Source of the DNA: an uncultured Oscillospiraceae bacterium
GTDB lineage: Bacteria > Bacillota > Clostridia > Oscillospirales > Acutalibacteraceae
Direction: 5' to 3'
NCBI GenBank assembly: GCA_910587835.1
Contig: CAJUNQ010000073.1
Coordinates: 1-53,029 of the forward strand
DNA: 53,029 bases
Each line of letters starts with the position of its first letter. The stretch's first letter is position 1. The translations under genes and the position numbers were made by a program. This document shows positions 1 to 7,329 of this stretch, piece by piece. Below the pieces are notes generated by a model. That model ran no database searches. It worked only from the letters and a program-made list of their open reading frames with translations, and was not told the origin of the DNA.

Positions 1-138
1 GCGGTCAGCTTCAAGGAGAAGAACCGCTGTAGTTAGCTACGCTAACTACGCCAATACTTGCGTATTACGAGGATTTTCGACGCAGAAGATGGCTGCTTCT
101 GGGTAAAAAGACGGCGTTTTCGATTTTTCAAACAAGCC
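1..138. repeat. Cluster of hairpins downstream of the ABC ATPase
   Basis: No gene is visible. The stretch holds three inverted repeats in a row: GCGGT/ACCGC (1-5 with 23-27), a perfect 9-bp stem GTAGTTAGC/GCTAACTAC with a TAC loop (29-49), and AATAC/GTATT (53-66). A CAGAAG/CTTCTG hairpin lies further right, at about 84-110. This density suggests a structured RNA or a dispersed palindromic repeat unit. It could also act in 3'-end formation for the minus-strand gene ending at 139, but no clear U-tract follows a stem. The family is not identified. Confidence 0.5.
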
Positions 139-1002
139 CTAGGAATTCGTCAGCTGGATGAACAGCTTCTGCAGGTCCATGGGACCGAATTCCAGGTCCT
201 TGGCCGCTTCCCCCTCCTTCTCCGGAACGCCCAGCACATAGGCGGTGCGCAGGCCCCCCAGGCTGTCCATGCCCAGCAGCTTTTTGCCCTGCAGATAGGC
301 CTCTACCGCCCCTGCCCCGCCAGAGACCGTGTAGCCCCCTGCCAGCAAAGCCTCCCGGGATTCCTGGCGCAGGACCTCCCCGTCCTTGATGATCACCACA
401 TCCTCCACCAGGTTTGCCACCTCCTCAATGAGATGGGTGGAGAGCACCACAGTAAAGGGGGACTCCGCATATTTTTCCAGCAGACGCTTATAGAAAAGCT
501 CCCGATGGTTGGCGTCCAGGCCCAGCACAGGCTCATCCAGCAGCACATAGGGGACATTGACGGACAGAGCCAGAATCAGCTTGAAAATCGAGCGGTAGCC
601 TGTTGAAAGCCCGGATACCTTGGATTTGGGGGACAGGCAGAAATCCTCCAGCAGCCTGCCTGCGCAGTCCGGGTCAAAGCCAGGGTAAAAGGACTGGGCC
701 CAGCCCAGGGCTCCGCTCACCCGCATGGCCTCCGGGTGGAGGACCGCCTCGCTCATCAAAAATATTTTGGACTGGGCCCTGTCGTTTTCCCGGGCGTTTT
801 CTCCATCAACCAGCACAGCTCCCTTGTCGGGGAATATACGGTTGGTCAGAATATTCAGCAGGGTGGACTTCCCCGCGCCGTTGCGGCCCAGCAGGCCGTA
901 TATCCGGTTTTCCTCAAACACGGCGTTGACATCCTTCAGGGCCTGCACCGGGCCAAAGGATTTAGAAATATTTTGCAGCTGTATTGCCATTTGCTTTATC
1001 AT
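139..1002 (-). CDS. ABC transporter ATP-binding protein, YtrB-like
   Basis: ATPase subunit of an ABC transporter; it would power a membrane permease from the cytoplasmic face. Walker A GRNGAGKST lies near residues 39-47, Walker B and D-loop appear as VLLDEPVLGLD, and the H-loop as STH. The signature motif is degenerate, LSTGY instead of LSGGQ. At 287 aa it has an extra C-terminal tail of about 70 residues beyond the core. It overlaps the upstream GntR gene by 4 bp (ATGA), so the two are translationally coupled, as in ytrAB-type operons. A second possible start is the ATG at 990, about 11 nt after AAAGGA. No permease gene lies in the visible 138 bp downstream; it may be beyond the window edge. 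The substrate is unknown. Confidence 0.9.
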   Translation of the reverse strand: MIKQMAIQLQNISKSFGPVQALKDVNAVFEENRIYGLLGRNGAGKSTLLNILTNRIFPDKGAVLVDGENARENDRAQSKIFLMSEAVLHPEAMRVSGALGWAQSFYPGFDPDCAGRLLEDFCLSPKSKVSGLSTGYRSIFKLILALSVNVPYVLLDEPVLGLDANHRELFYKRLLEKYAESPFTVVLSTHLIEEVANLVEDVVIIKDGEVLRQESREALLAGGYTVSGGAGAVEAYLQGKKLLGMDSLGGLRTAYVLGVPEKEGEAAKDLEFGPMDLQKLFIQLTNS

Positions 1003-1382
1003 CCTTTCTCAATGCGGTCAAATTCCAGGGCCACCATGTCCAGCAGCTCCTGCCGGGCCACGCCCAGACGTTGGGCCTCAGCCACCATAGCTGCCACAAA
1101 CCGGGAGGAAAACTCTCCCTGGCGTTTTTTTTGCAGCAGGGCCCTGGCCCCCTCTGCCACAAACATGCCCACCCCCCGCTTTTTGTAGACCGCGCCCTGG
1201 TCTACCAACAGATTGATGCCCTTTAAGGCTGTGGCGGGGTTGATGGTGTACTGCACGGAAAGCTCTGTGATGGAGGGAAGCTGCCCTCCCTCCGGCAAAG
1301 CGCCGGACAGCACCGCGTCCTCCAGGCCCTCGGCAATTTGCAGGAAAATGGGCTTTTCCCCGCTTAGATCCAGCTTTTGCAT
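999..1382 (-). CDS. GntR-family transcriptional regulator, YtrA subfamily
   Basis: Short (127 aa) GntR regulator. The N-terminal 70 residues form the winged helix (PIFLQIAEGLEDAVLSG..LPSITELS). The C-terminus is only a short helical extension of about 50 residues, which is the hallmark of the YtrA subfamily that controls adjacent ABC transporters. AAAGGAGG lies 5 nt before the ATG. It is first in an operon with the overlapping ABC ATPase and has a strong promoter at 1435-1463. Autoregulation is likely, since the sequence between the -10 and the gene holds an imperfect GTTA...TAAC dyad at about 1402-1423. The inducer is unknown; cell-envelope stress is typical of the subfamily. Confidence 0.9.
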   Translation of the reverse strand: MQKLDLSGEKPIFLQIAEGLEDAVLSGALPEGGQLPSITELSVQYTINPATALKGINLLVDQGAVYKKRGVGMFVAEGARALLQKKRQGEFSSRFVAAMVAEAQRLGVARQELLDMVALEFDRIEKG

Positions 1383-1434
1383 GTGCGCCTCCTTTCTAAA
1401 CCGGTTAACTACTCAAGCAACTAACTATAACAGC

Positions 1435-1463
1435 AGTATACCACGGTCTCCGTCACCTGTCAA
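1435..1463 (-). promoter_or_regulatory. Sigma-A promoter of the gntR-ABC operon
   Basis: Read on the minus strand: TTGACA (1463-1458), 17-bp spacer, TATACT (1440-1435). The -35 is consensus. A dyad GTTA...TAAC downstream, at about 1402-1423, is a candidate GntR operator. Confidence 0.85.
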
Positions 1464-1662
1464 GGGGGACAGCAGATAATTTTTAGAAAATCATTACAGC
1501 GCCAGCCCCTGCTAGAGAGACTGACGCTGCCCCTTCCGCCATCGCAAAAGACATGACAAAAAGCTGTTTGAACCCCTGGGACAGAACTCCGGCGCTCAAA
1601 GGCTGCCGTCTTTTGGGCCATCGCCACATGATTCCGGAGGGCCCCCGGTCAGCAAAAGGCGC
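1464..1662. other. Intergenic, nothing recognised
   Basis: Together with the promoter region this makes a 324-bp gap between the gntR gene and the chemoreceptor. Apart from the promoter (1435-1463) and the terminator (1663-1693) I see no ORF with a ribosome binding site, no strong stem and no second promoter. Confidence 0.5.
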
Positions 1663-1693
1663 AAAAAACCGGCCCCTCTCCGGGCCGGCTTTT
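1663..1693 (-). terminator. Intrinsic terminator of the FIST-chemoreceptor operon
   Basis: On the minus strand the hairpin CCGGCCC-GGAGA-GGGCCGG is followed by six T. It begins 14 nt after the chemoreceptor stop codon. Confidence 0.9.
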
Positions 1694-1706
1694 CTCCTGG
1701 GAAGGC

Positions 1707-2645
1707 TCAGCCTTCCTCCTGCTGCAGCTCCGCCACAATCGGAGGCAGCTGGGATATCATATTGTCCATATCCTCAAACATGGCGCTTTTGGTGGTGCCC
1801 AGGCGGCTGGCATTATCAATGTGCTTCACTACCTCCTGGTGCAGGTCCTTGATGCGCTGGAAGAACTGGCAGATCACCTGCAGCTCTGTCTGCGAGGACT
1901 CGATCACCTCAGAGATCTCATCCTGCACTCCCACAGCGTCCTCGGCCGCTGTGGTGATGCTCTGAAAGCTCTCGCTGGTCTGGTCTACAATCTCCATTCC
2001 CTGGCCCAGGGTGTCCTGCGAGACGGAGATGCTGCTGCTCAGCTGCCCGGCCCGGGCCTCCACGTCAGCCACGCCGCCCTCCACCTCAGCGGCCAGCACC
2101 TTGATCTCCTTGGCCAGCCCCTTCACCTGGGTGGCCACCACCGAGAAGCCCCGGCCCGCCTCGCCCACCCGGGCGGCCTCAATCGAGGCGTTCAGGGCCA
2201 GTATATTGGTCTGGTCGGCAATGGCGACGATTTTGCCCATGCACTGGCGTATTCCCTCAACGGCCTCCTGCAGCCGGGAGAAAATTCCGGCCATCTCCTC
2301 GTAGGAGCTTTGAATGGCGGTATAGGTCTGGCCCAACGCCTCCATCTGCCCCTGGGCGCCGTTCACGCTTCCGGCAATGTTATCCCGCACCTCGCCAAAC
2401 TGCCCTGCCGTCTGGTTGATGTTGGCAAAGGAGTCCCCCAGGTCCTGCAGCTTGTTGTGGAACAGTTCCGCCTCCCGCAGCACGCCGGAGAAGGAGCGGT
2501 TTACCTGGCCCAGCTCCCGCAGGGAGTCCACCTCCTTCTCTACCAGCGCCCGCTGATACTCCTTCAGGCTGCCGGCCACATACAGCACCGGGTAGAGGTC
2601 CCGTTCCTGCCGGGGCAGCTGCCCTTTCTTATGAAAGATACTCAT
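1707..2645 (-). CDS. Soluble methyl-accepting chemotaxis-type signalling protein
   Basis: Cytoplasmic chemoreceptor-like protein of 312 aa. Residues 138-180 hold the conserved signalling tip, including IADQTNILALNASIEAAR and GEAGRGFSVVA, which contacts CheW and CheA. Heptad-rich coiled coil flanks it on both sides. There are no membrane segments and no periplasmic or HAMP domain. The first 40 residues are not a recognised sensor domain. The gene follows the FIST gene by 14 bp on the same strand under one promoter and before one terminator, so the FIST protein is the likely sensory partner. No other chemotaxis genes lie in the window. Confidence 0.9.
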   Translation of the reverse strand: MSIFHKKGQLPRQERDLYPVLYVAGSLKEYQRALVEKEVDSLRELGQVNRSFSGVLREAELFHNKLQDLGDSFANINQTAGQFGEVRDNIAGSVNGAQGQMEALGQTYTAIQSSYEEMAGIFSRLQEAVEGIRQCMGKIVAIADQTNILALNASIEAARVGEAGRGFSVVATQVKGLAKEIKVLAAEVEGGVADVEARAGQLSSSISVSQDTLGQGMEIVDQTSESFQSITTAAEDAVGVQDEISEVIESSQTELQVICQFFQRIKDLHQEVVKHIDNASRLGTTKSAMFEDMDNMISQLPPIVAELQQEEG

Positions 2646-2659
2646 GGCTCTCCCCCTTA

Positions 2660-3715
2660 TTATTCAAAGACCACACAGGTCATGGATTGATTGACAAAAC
2701 GGTCGTTATAGTGCTCGCCATAGCCCACCAGCCCGGCATGGCTGCCCAGCGCCGCCATGTCCCGCAGATAGTCGGACATATACCCATGCTCGGAGAACAG
2801 CTTGTAGCGGAACAGGCAGTTGACAGAGAAAATGGCAGAGCGGCGGGGGAAGTCCTTGCGGATCTGGGCAATGGTCTCCTTCACTGTGGCCCGGTAGTCC
2901 CCCAGCTCCAGCAGGCTCAGCACGTCTGAGTCATTCACCTGGCGGAAGCAGGCCAAAGCGTTGCCCTTTACCTCCTTGATGGAGACAATGCACACGTCGT
3001 CCCCGTTCAACTTGCCAAAGGGATTTTGGAAGGTGCGGGTGAGAATCTCCTCGTCCGTCACATGAAGAATCTCCTGGTAGACCTGCTTGGCAGGCCTGCC
3101 GTTGAGAGAGCCCAGTATGTAATTGGCCCGGTCTGTCTGCGAGGCGATAAACTGGTAATTGCCCATCTGGCGGTAGATATTCTCCTTATAGGCCTTCACC
3201 CTGCCCCCCAGGTTGCGCACCAGGGCATAGGCCACGCCGTCCTGGCAGACGCGCCCGTTGGCCGAAACCCGCCCCTGGTCGCCGGTGCCGCCCACCAGAG
3301 AGATGCCCTTCCTGCGCAGGGAAGCATTGATGGTGGTCAGCACACAGGCGTCGTTGCCGCTGCAAAAGTCCAGGCAGATCACATCCTTGCCGCTGCCGCC
3401 GATCCTTTTCAGGTCCTCCTCCAGCCGCCGGATATGCCTTACCGGCATGGTAGAGGCGTGCTCCAGCAGGTTGGCGGCGGCGGCGACCCCGTCGGAAAAG
3501 GCGATAATGCCCACGCCCCGCTCCACCACCTTGGTCTGGTAGCTCATGCCGATGCAGCCAATGCTTGGGACGCCGGGAAAGCGCTTCTCCAACTCCTGCA
3601 CATGGTCCTCAAACTGCTTTTCATTGGACATCAGCATAATAAACTGCGGGGAGTACAAGCCGGAGAGAGCCTGAGAGAGATCGCCCTGCTGGCTCATCCC
3701 AAAAAACTGCTTCAT
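2660..3715 (-). CDS. FIST N/C domain signal-sensing protein
   Basis: Predicted intracellular sensor with FIST_N (roughly residues 20-200, with IGCIGMSYQTKVVERGVG and the GGTGDQG segment) and FIST_C (roughly 210-350, with NPFGKLNGDD and FSVNCLFRYKLF). FIST proteins are thought to bind small ligands such as amino acids and to act with chemotaxis or two-component proteins. Here the next gene is a soluble chemoreceptor. The ORF opens at a GTG (3727), but that codon abuts the AGGAGG; the ATG at 3715 lies 12 nt after it and is the better start. It gives 351 aa. Confidence 0.88.
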   Translation of the reverse strand: MKQFFGMSQQGDLSQALSGLYSPQFIMLMSNEKQFEDHVQELEKRFPGVPSIGCIGMSYQTKVVERGVGIIAFSDGVAAAANLLEHASTMPVRHIRRLEEDLKRIGGSGKDVICLDFCSGNDACVLTTINASLRRKGISLVGGTGDQGRVSANGRVCQDGVAYALVRNLGGRVKAYKENIYRQMGNYQFIASQTDRANYILGSLNGRPAKQVYQEILHVTDEEILTRTFQNPFGKLNGDDVCIVSIKEVKGNALACFRQVNDSDVLSLLELGDYRATVKETIAQIRKDFPRRSAIFSVNCLFRYKLFSEHGYMSDYLRDMAALGSHAGLVGYGEHYNDRFVNQSMTCVVFE

Positions 3716-3753
3716 GCTGTTGTTCACCCTCCTGTTCGTGTGATTCGGGTTAA

Positions 3754-3783
3754 ATTATACCAAAAAAGGTGGTGCTCTGTCAA
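3754..3783 (-). promoter_or_regulatory. Sigma-A promoter of the FIST-chemoreceptor operon
   Basis: On the minus strand: TTGACA (3783-3778), 18-bp spacer, TATAAT (3759-3754). Both hexamers are consensus. Confidence 0.9.
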
Positions 3784-3973
3784 GCGGGAGGCCCAGGGGA
3801 TGGGCCCAAATGGAGAGATTTGTGGGCGGTATGGGGAGCTCTGGCAGGCCTGGCTTTGCCTCAGAAGCCCCCTCAAGGCTCCGTCCGGGACCCGTAAAAG
3901 GGCAGAATGCCCGCCGCTTGGCCCGGCTGAATCAGCCGGCCGCCCAATCTGTCCGCAAAATTTCCAAAAAGGA

Positions 3974-4002
3974 TTCCATTTTCAAAAACAAAATAGTATA
4001 AT
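3974..4002 (+). promoter_or_regulatory. Promoter of the sulfatase gene
   Basis: TTCCAT (3974-3979), 17-bp spacer, consensus TATAAT (3997-4002). The AAAGGAGG ribosome binding site at 4018-4025 follows. The -35 is weak, so an activator may help. The 250 bp before it (3728-3973) hold only the divergent FIST promoter. Confidence 0.75.
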
Positions 4003-4031
4003 AGAGGCAAATCGCCCAAAGGAGGCAAATT

Positions 4032-5495
4032 ATGCGCGTCATCATGTTCGACATCGACACCCTGCGCCCGGACCACCTGGGCTGCTATGGCTATGGCAGA
4101 GACACCTCCCCTGCTATTGACTCCGTGGCCCGGGAGGGCGTCCGCTTTGACAATTACTACTGCCCCAACGCCCCCTGCCTGCCCTCTCGTGCCTCGCTGA
4201 TTACCGGCCGCTACGGCATCCGCAACGGGGTGCTGGGCCATGGGGGCACTGCCGCCGACCTGCGCCTGCAGGGCGAGACCCGCCACTTCCGGGACGAGTG
4301 CAGCGAAAACGGCCTGTTCATGCAGTTCCGCCAGGCGGGGATGCACACAGCGTCCTTCTCCACCTTTGCCGAGCGCCACTCCGCCTGGTGGTTCAACGCC
4401 GGGTTCAACGAGTGCTTCAATGTGGGCAAATGCGGCAACGAGTCTGCCGAGGAGGTCACCCCCCATGTGCTGGACTGGCTCCGCCGCCGGGGCGGGGAGG
4501 ACAACTGGTTTCTCCATGTCCACTATTGGGACCCCCACACCCCCTACCGGGCCCCGGCCGCCTTCGGCTATCCCTATGAGGACGTTCCCCTGCCGGACAA
4601 CTGGATCACCCAGGAGATTTTTGACCAGCACCTGCTGCATGTAGGGCCCCACGGCGCCAATGAGATCAACATGTGGGACGACGCCCAGTACCCTCAGTAC
4701 CCCCGCCACCCTGGCTGTCTGAAAAGCCTGGACGATGTGAAGGCCATGATTGACAGCTATGACTATGGCGTGCGCTGGACGGACGACAATATCGCCCAGA
4801 TTCTGGACCAGCTGAAGGACCTGGGGGTTTATGAGGACACGGCGGTGATCATCACCTCGGACCATGGTGAGAACTTTGGAGAGCTGGGCCTTTACGGCGA
4901 GCACGGCACCGCCGACGAGCCCACCTGCCACATTCCCATGATCATCAAATGGCCCGGGGGCATGAAGGGCCATGTGGACAGCGGCTTTCACGACAATGTG
5001 GACCTGGCCCCCACCGTTCAGGAACTGCTTGGCACCTCCATGCGGGGCGGGTATGACTACGACGGCCAGTCCTATGCCCCGGCTCTGCTCAAGGGGGAGG
5101 ACTGCGCCCGGGACAGCGTGGTGCTCACCCAGTGCTGCCATGTGTGCCAGCGGTCCGCGCGGTTCGATGATTACCTCTACATCCGCACCGTGCATGGGGG
5201 CTATCATCTGTTCCCCAAGGAGATGCTCTTTGACGTGAAAAACGACCCCCACCAGCTTCACAACCTGGCGGAGGAGCGGCCCGACCTGTGCGACAGGGGC
5301 GCACGCCTGCTGCTGAACTGGACCGAGGACATGATGAAGAAATCCGACTTTGAGGCTGACCCCATGTGGACCGTTATGCGGGAGGGAGGCCCGGAGCACG
5401 CCCGGGGTATGCTGGAAAGCTACATTCAACGCCTGGAGGGTACTCCACGGGCAGACCAGATTCCCCTGCTGCGGGAGCAGTACCCCAAGTTCTGA
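4032..5495 (+). CDS. Sulfatase, Cys-type, alkaline phosphatase superfamily
   Basis: Hydrolyses a sulfate (or related) ester; no signal peptide, so probably cytoplasmic. The 487-aa protein opens directly with the metal-binding strand (FDIDTLRPDH). Residues 49-53 are C-L-P-S-R, the formylglycine motif of Cys-type sulfatases that are matured by an anaerobic radical-SAM enzyme (anSME). Other active-site segments are HYWDPHTPY (164-172) and SDHGEN (276-281). The last 100 residues form the usual C-terminal subdomain. The gene has its own promoter and a terminator 16 bp after the stop, so it is monocistronic. No anSME gene lies in the window. The substrate cannot be read from the sequence; host mucin or glycosaminoglycan sulfate is a reasonable guess. 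Confidence 0.92.
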   Translation: MRVIMFDIDTLRPDHLGCYGYGRDTSPAIDSVAREGVRFDNYYCPNAPCLPSRASLITGRYGIRNGVLGHGGTAADLRLQGETRHFRDECSENGLFMQFRQAGMHTASFSTFAERHSAWWFNAGFNECFNVGKCGNESAEEVTPHVLDWLRRRGGEDNWFLHVHYWDPHTPYRAPAAFGYPYEDVPLPDNWITQEIFDQHLLHVGPHGANEINMWDDAQYPQYPRHPGCLKSLDDVKAMIDSYDYGVRWTDDNIAQILDQLKDLGVYEDTAVIITSDHGENFGELGLYGEHGTADEPTCHIPMIIKWPGGMKGHVDSGFHDNVDLAPTVQELLGTSMRGGYDYDGQSYAPALLKGEDCARDSVVLTQCCHVCQRSARFDDYLYIRTVHGGYHLFPKEMLFDVKNDPHQLHNLAEERPDLCDRGARLLLNWTEDMMKKSDFEADPMWTVMREGGPEHARGMLESYIQRLEGTPRADQIPLLREQYPKF

Positions 5496-5510
5496 GTAAA
5501 TGCCAGACAG

Positions 5511-5550
5511 AAAACCGCCGCCCGGGCCTCTGCCCCGGCGGTGGTTTTTT
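5511..5550. terminator. Intrinsic terminator after the sulfatase
   Basis: A GC-rich stem (ACCGCCG...CGGCGGT) followed by GGTTTTTT on the plus strand. The convergent KAP ATPase gene ends at 5553, and the A-run on the left may let the hairpin serve both directions. Confidence 0.8.
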
Positions 5551-5552
5551 GC

Positions 5553-7325
5553 TTACTGCTTCAAAAAGCCCCAGTCCCGCATGAGCTGAAAAATCAAATC
5601 TGTGTTGCGGTGGCAGCCTGCGAACACAGTCAGCCGGCCCTCGGTGCAGTAGCACTCAAACACGCCGTCCTGCCGGCCGCTGGGACTCTCGCCATCCGGC
5701 AGAATAAGGAAGCTTCCCGGATAGTGCTGGTTCAGATTTGTCCGATTGAAGCGTTGGGCATAGAGAGTGACAAAGGCCTTCCGCGGAATATCTGTGGAGT
5801 TTGGCCGGTAGGTGATGATCATTCTCCGCCAGCCCTTGCCCTGCAGGTTCCGCAGCTGGTAGTCCACCCGGAGGTCCTTCTCCCGGTTGGACAGCGTTGT
5901 TTTGGTGCTGGCGGTCACCTCTCTCCACTCCTCGCTGTTCCCCATCATTTCCGGCTGAGACTCGCCCAACTCCCGGAACAGCCTGCGGATGAACTGGACG
6001 GCGGTAAGGTTATCTTGCCGCACGTCCTCCGACTTGGTGTAAAGGAGGATGTTTTGCAGCTGCTCTGTGGCATTGAGGCTGTCGGCCTCCTCGGTATAAA
6101 ACTGGTCCAGCACAGCGGCAATATATTCCCGCTCCACGCCGCTCTCATCGCTGCGGAGGGCTTGAAAATTCGCGTGCATCGCCGCCAAGTCGTCCTCTAC
6201 AATCTGGCTTACCAGCAGCGTGTGGTCGCTCTCCCGGGTCAGCTGCAGCAAAAGCACCGCATACTGCCGGACGGCAAGCTCCTGCGCGTCCTCCTGGACG
6301 CCGCTTTGGGGCGTGTTGATGCACTGGACCATCCGCAGCATGTTCAGGCTGCGCTTGATGGTTCTGGGATTGCGGATGCCGAACCGCCTGAGCAGCTCCA
6401 CAAAGGGCTTGGCCTCGTCCGGGGCCACCTTCAGCAGGCTGGACACATAGGCGGTCAGATCGTAGGAGTTTACCGGCAGCTGAAAGGGCAGCTGAATAAT
6501 CTTATCGAAGAACTGCTTTGCCATGCCTGCGGTGAGCTCCGCCCCATATTTGGACTTCAGCCCCCGCTCCACCACGCTCTGGTCCACTGCCAGAATAAAG
6601 ACGCAGTGCTGGTAGCTGGCAAAGTTCTTCATGCCCTCAATCAGGTCCAGGGCCACCTGGGGGTCCAGCCGGTCCAGGTCGTCTACAAAAATAAACAGGC
6701 GGGGGTTGGCAAGCCCTCCTACCAGCTTCTGTATCCGGCTCTCAATGTCCTCCTTCACCAGCTTCATCAGGCGGGTGGCGCTGAGCTGGTCCGGCTGCTC
6801 CAGCTGCGGCTCCGGAGACGTCCGCTCGCACAGCGCTTTTACCGCGCTGCTGAGATATTTCAGGGAGGTGCTCTCGTCGATAAAGGTGACCGCTACATTT
6901 CTGGCCGCGTCTCCCAGCCGCATGACCCCGGCCAGCACTCTCTCAGCCGCGGTGCCCTGCTTTTGGTCCCGGCCCTCCCCGGCCTGGCTGGCTTCCAGCT
7001 CCATCAGCCGGTCGTTCAGGGTGTGCATCAGCTCAAACACCAGCTTGGCGTGGTCGTTGATCACTGAGAACTCCCAGGTGTTGAAGTTGATGATCTGCTT
7101 TCGAATCTCCCCGCCATAGAGGAATTCCAGCCGCTTCTGAATGATCATCATAGCCGAGCTTTTGCCCGAGCCCCAGTCGCCGTTAATGGCAATGGTCATA
7201 GGCGTCTCGCACTCGCAGATAAACTGGGTCAGGCCATTGTATTTTTCGTTCATGCCCAGACTGTCCAGCTCCGCAGGCATGTCAGAATAGCCCTGACGCC
7301 GGTTTGCCGTCTGCTGGTCTCCCAT
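5553..7325 (-). CDS. KAP-family P-loop NTPase
   Basis: 590-aa ATPase of the KAP family (STAND-related P-loop proteins; the phage-exclusion protein PifA of plasmid F is a known member). Walker A GDWGSGKSS lies at residues 49-57 and Walker B FVDDLDRL at 213-220. The typical KAP sensor segment IRNPRTIKRSLNMLR is near residue 340. Unlike many KAP proteins it has no obvious transmembrane insertion. The C-terminal 130 residues form a separate domain that I do not recognise. The start lies 4 bp after the helicase stop, with AGGAGG inside the helicase 3' end and 9 nt spacing, so the two proteins are probably made together. A role in anti-phage defence is inference from family and partner. Confidence 0.85.
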   Translation of the reverse strand: MGDQQTANRRQGYSDMPAELDSLGMNEKYNGLTQFICECETPMTIAINGDWGSGKSSAMMIIQKRLEFLYGGEIRKQIINFNTWEFSVINDHAKLVFELMHTLNDRLMELEASQAGEGRDQKQGTAAERVLAGVMRLGDAARNVAVTFIDESTSLKYLSSAVKALCERTSPEPQLEQPDQLSATRLMKLVKEDIESRIQKLVGGLANPRLFIFVDDLDRLDPQVALDLIEGMKNFASYQHCVFILAVDQSVVERGLKSKYGAELTAGMAKQFFDKIIQLPFQLPVNSYDLTAYVSSLLKVAPDEAKPFVELLRRFGIRNPRTIKRSLNMLRMVQCINTPQSGVQEDAQELAVRQYAVLLLQLTRESDHTLLVSQIVEDDLAAMHANFQALRSDESGVEREYIAAVLDQFYTEEADSLNATEQLQNILLYTKSEDVRQDNLTAVQFIRRLFRELGESQPEMMGNSEEWREVTASTKTTLSNREKDLRVDYQLRNLQGKGWRRMIITYRPNSTDIPRKAFVTLYAQRFNRTNLNQHYPGSFLILPDGESPSGRQDGVFECYCTEGRLTVFAGCHRNTDLIFQLMRDWGFLKQ

Positions 7326-7329
7326 AAAA

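Noticed and set aside
3873..5429. 518-aa minus-strand ORF opposite the sulfatase
   Set aside because: Shadow frame of a GC-rich gene; no ribosome binding site, no domains, low-complexity composition.
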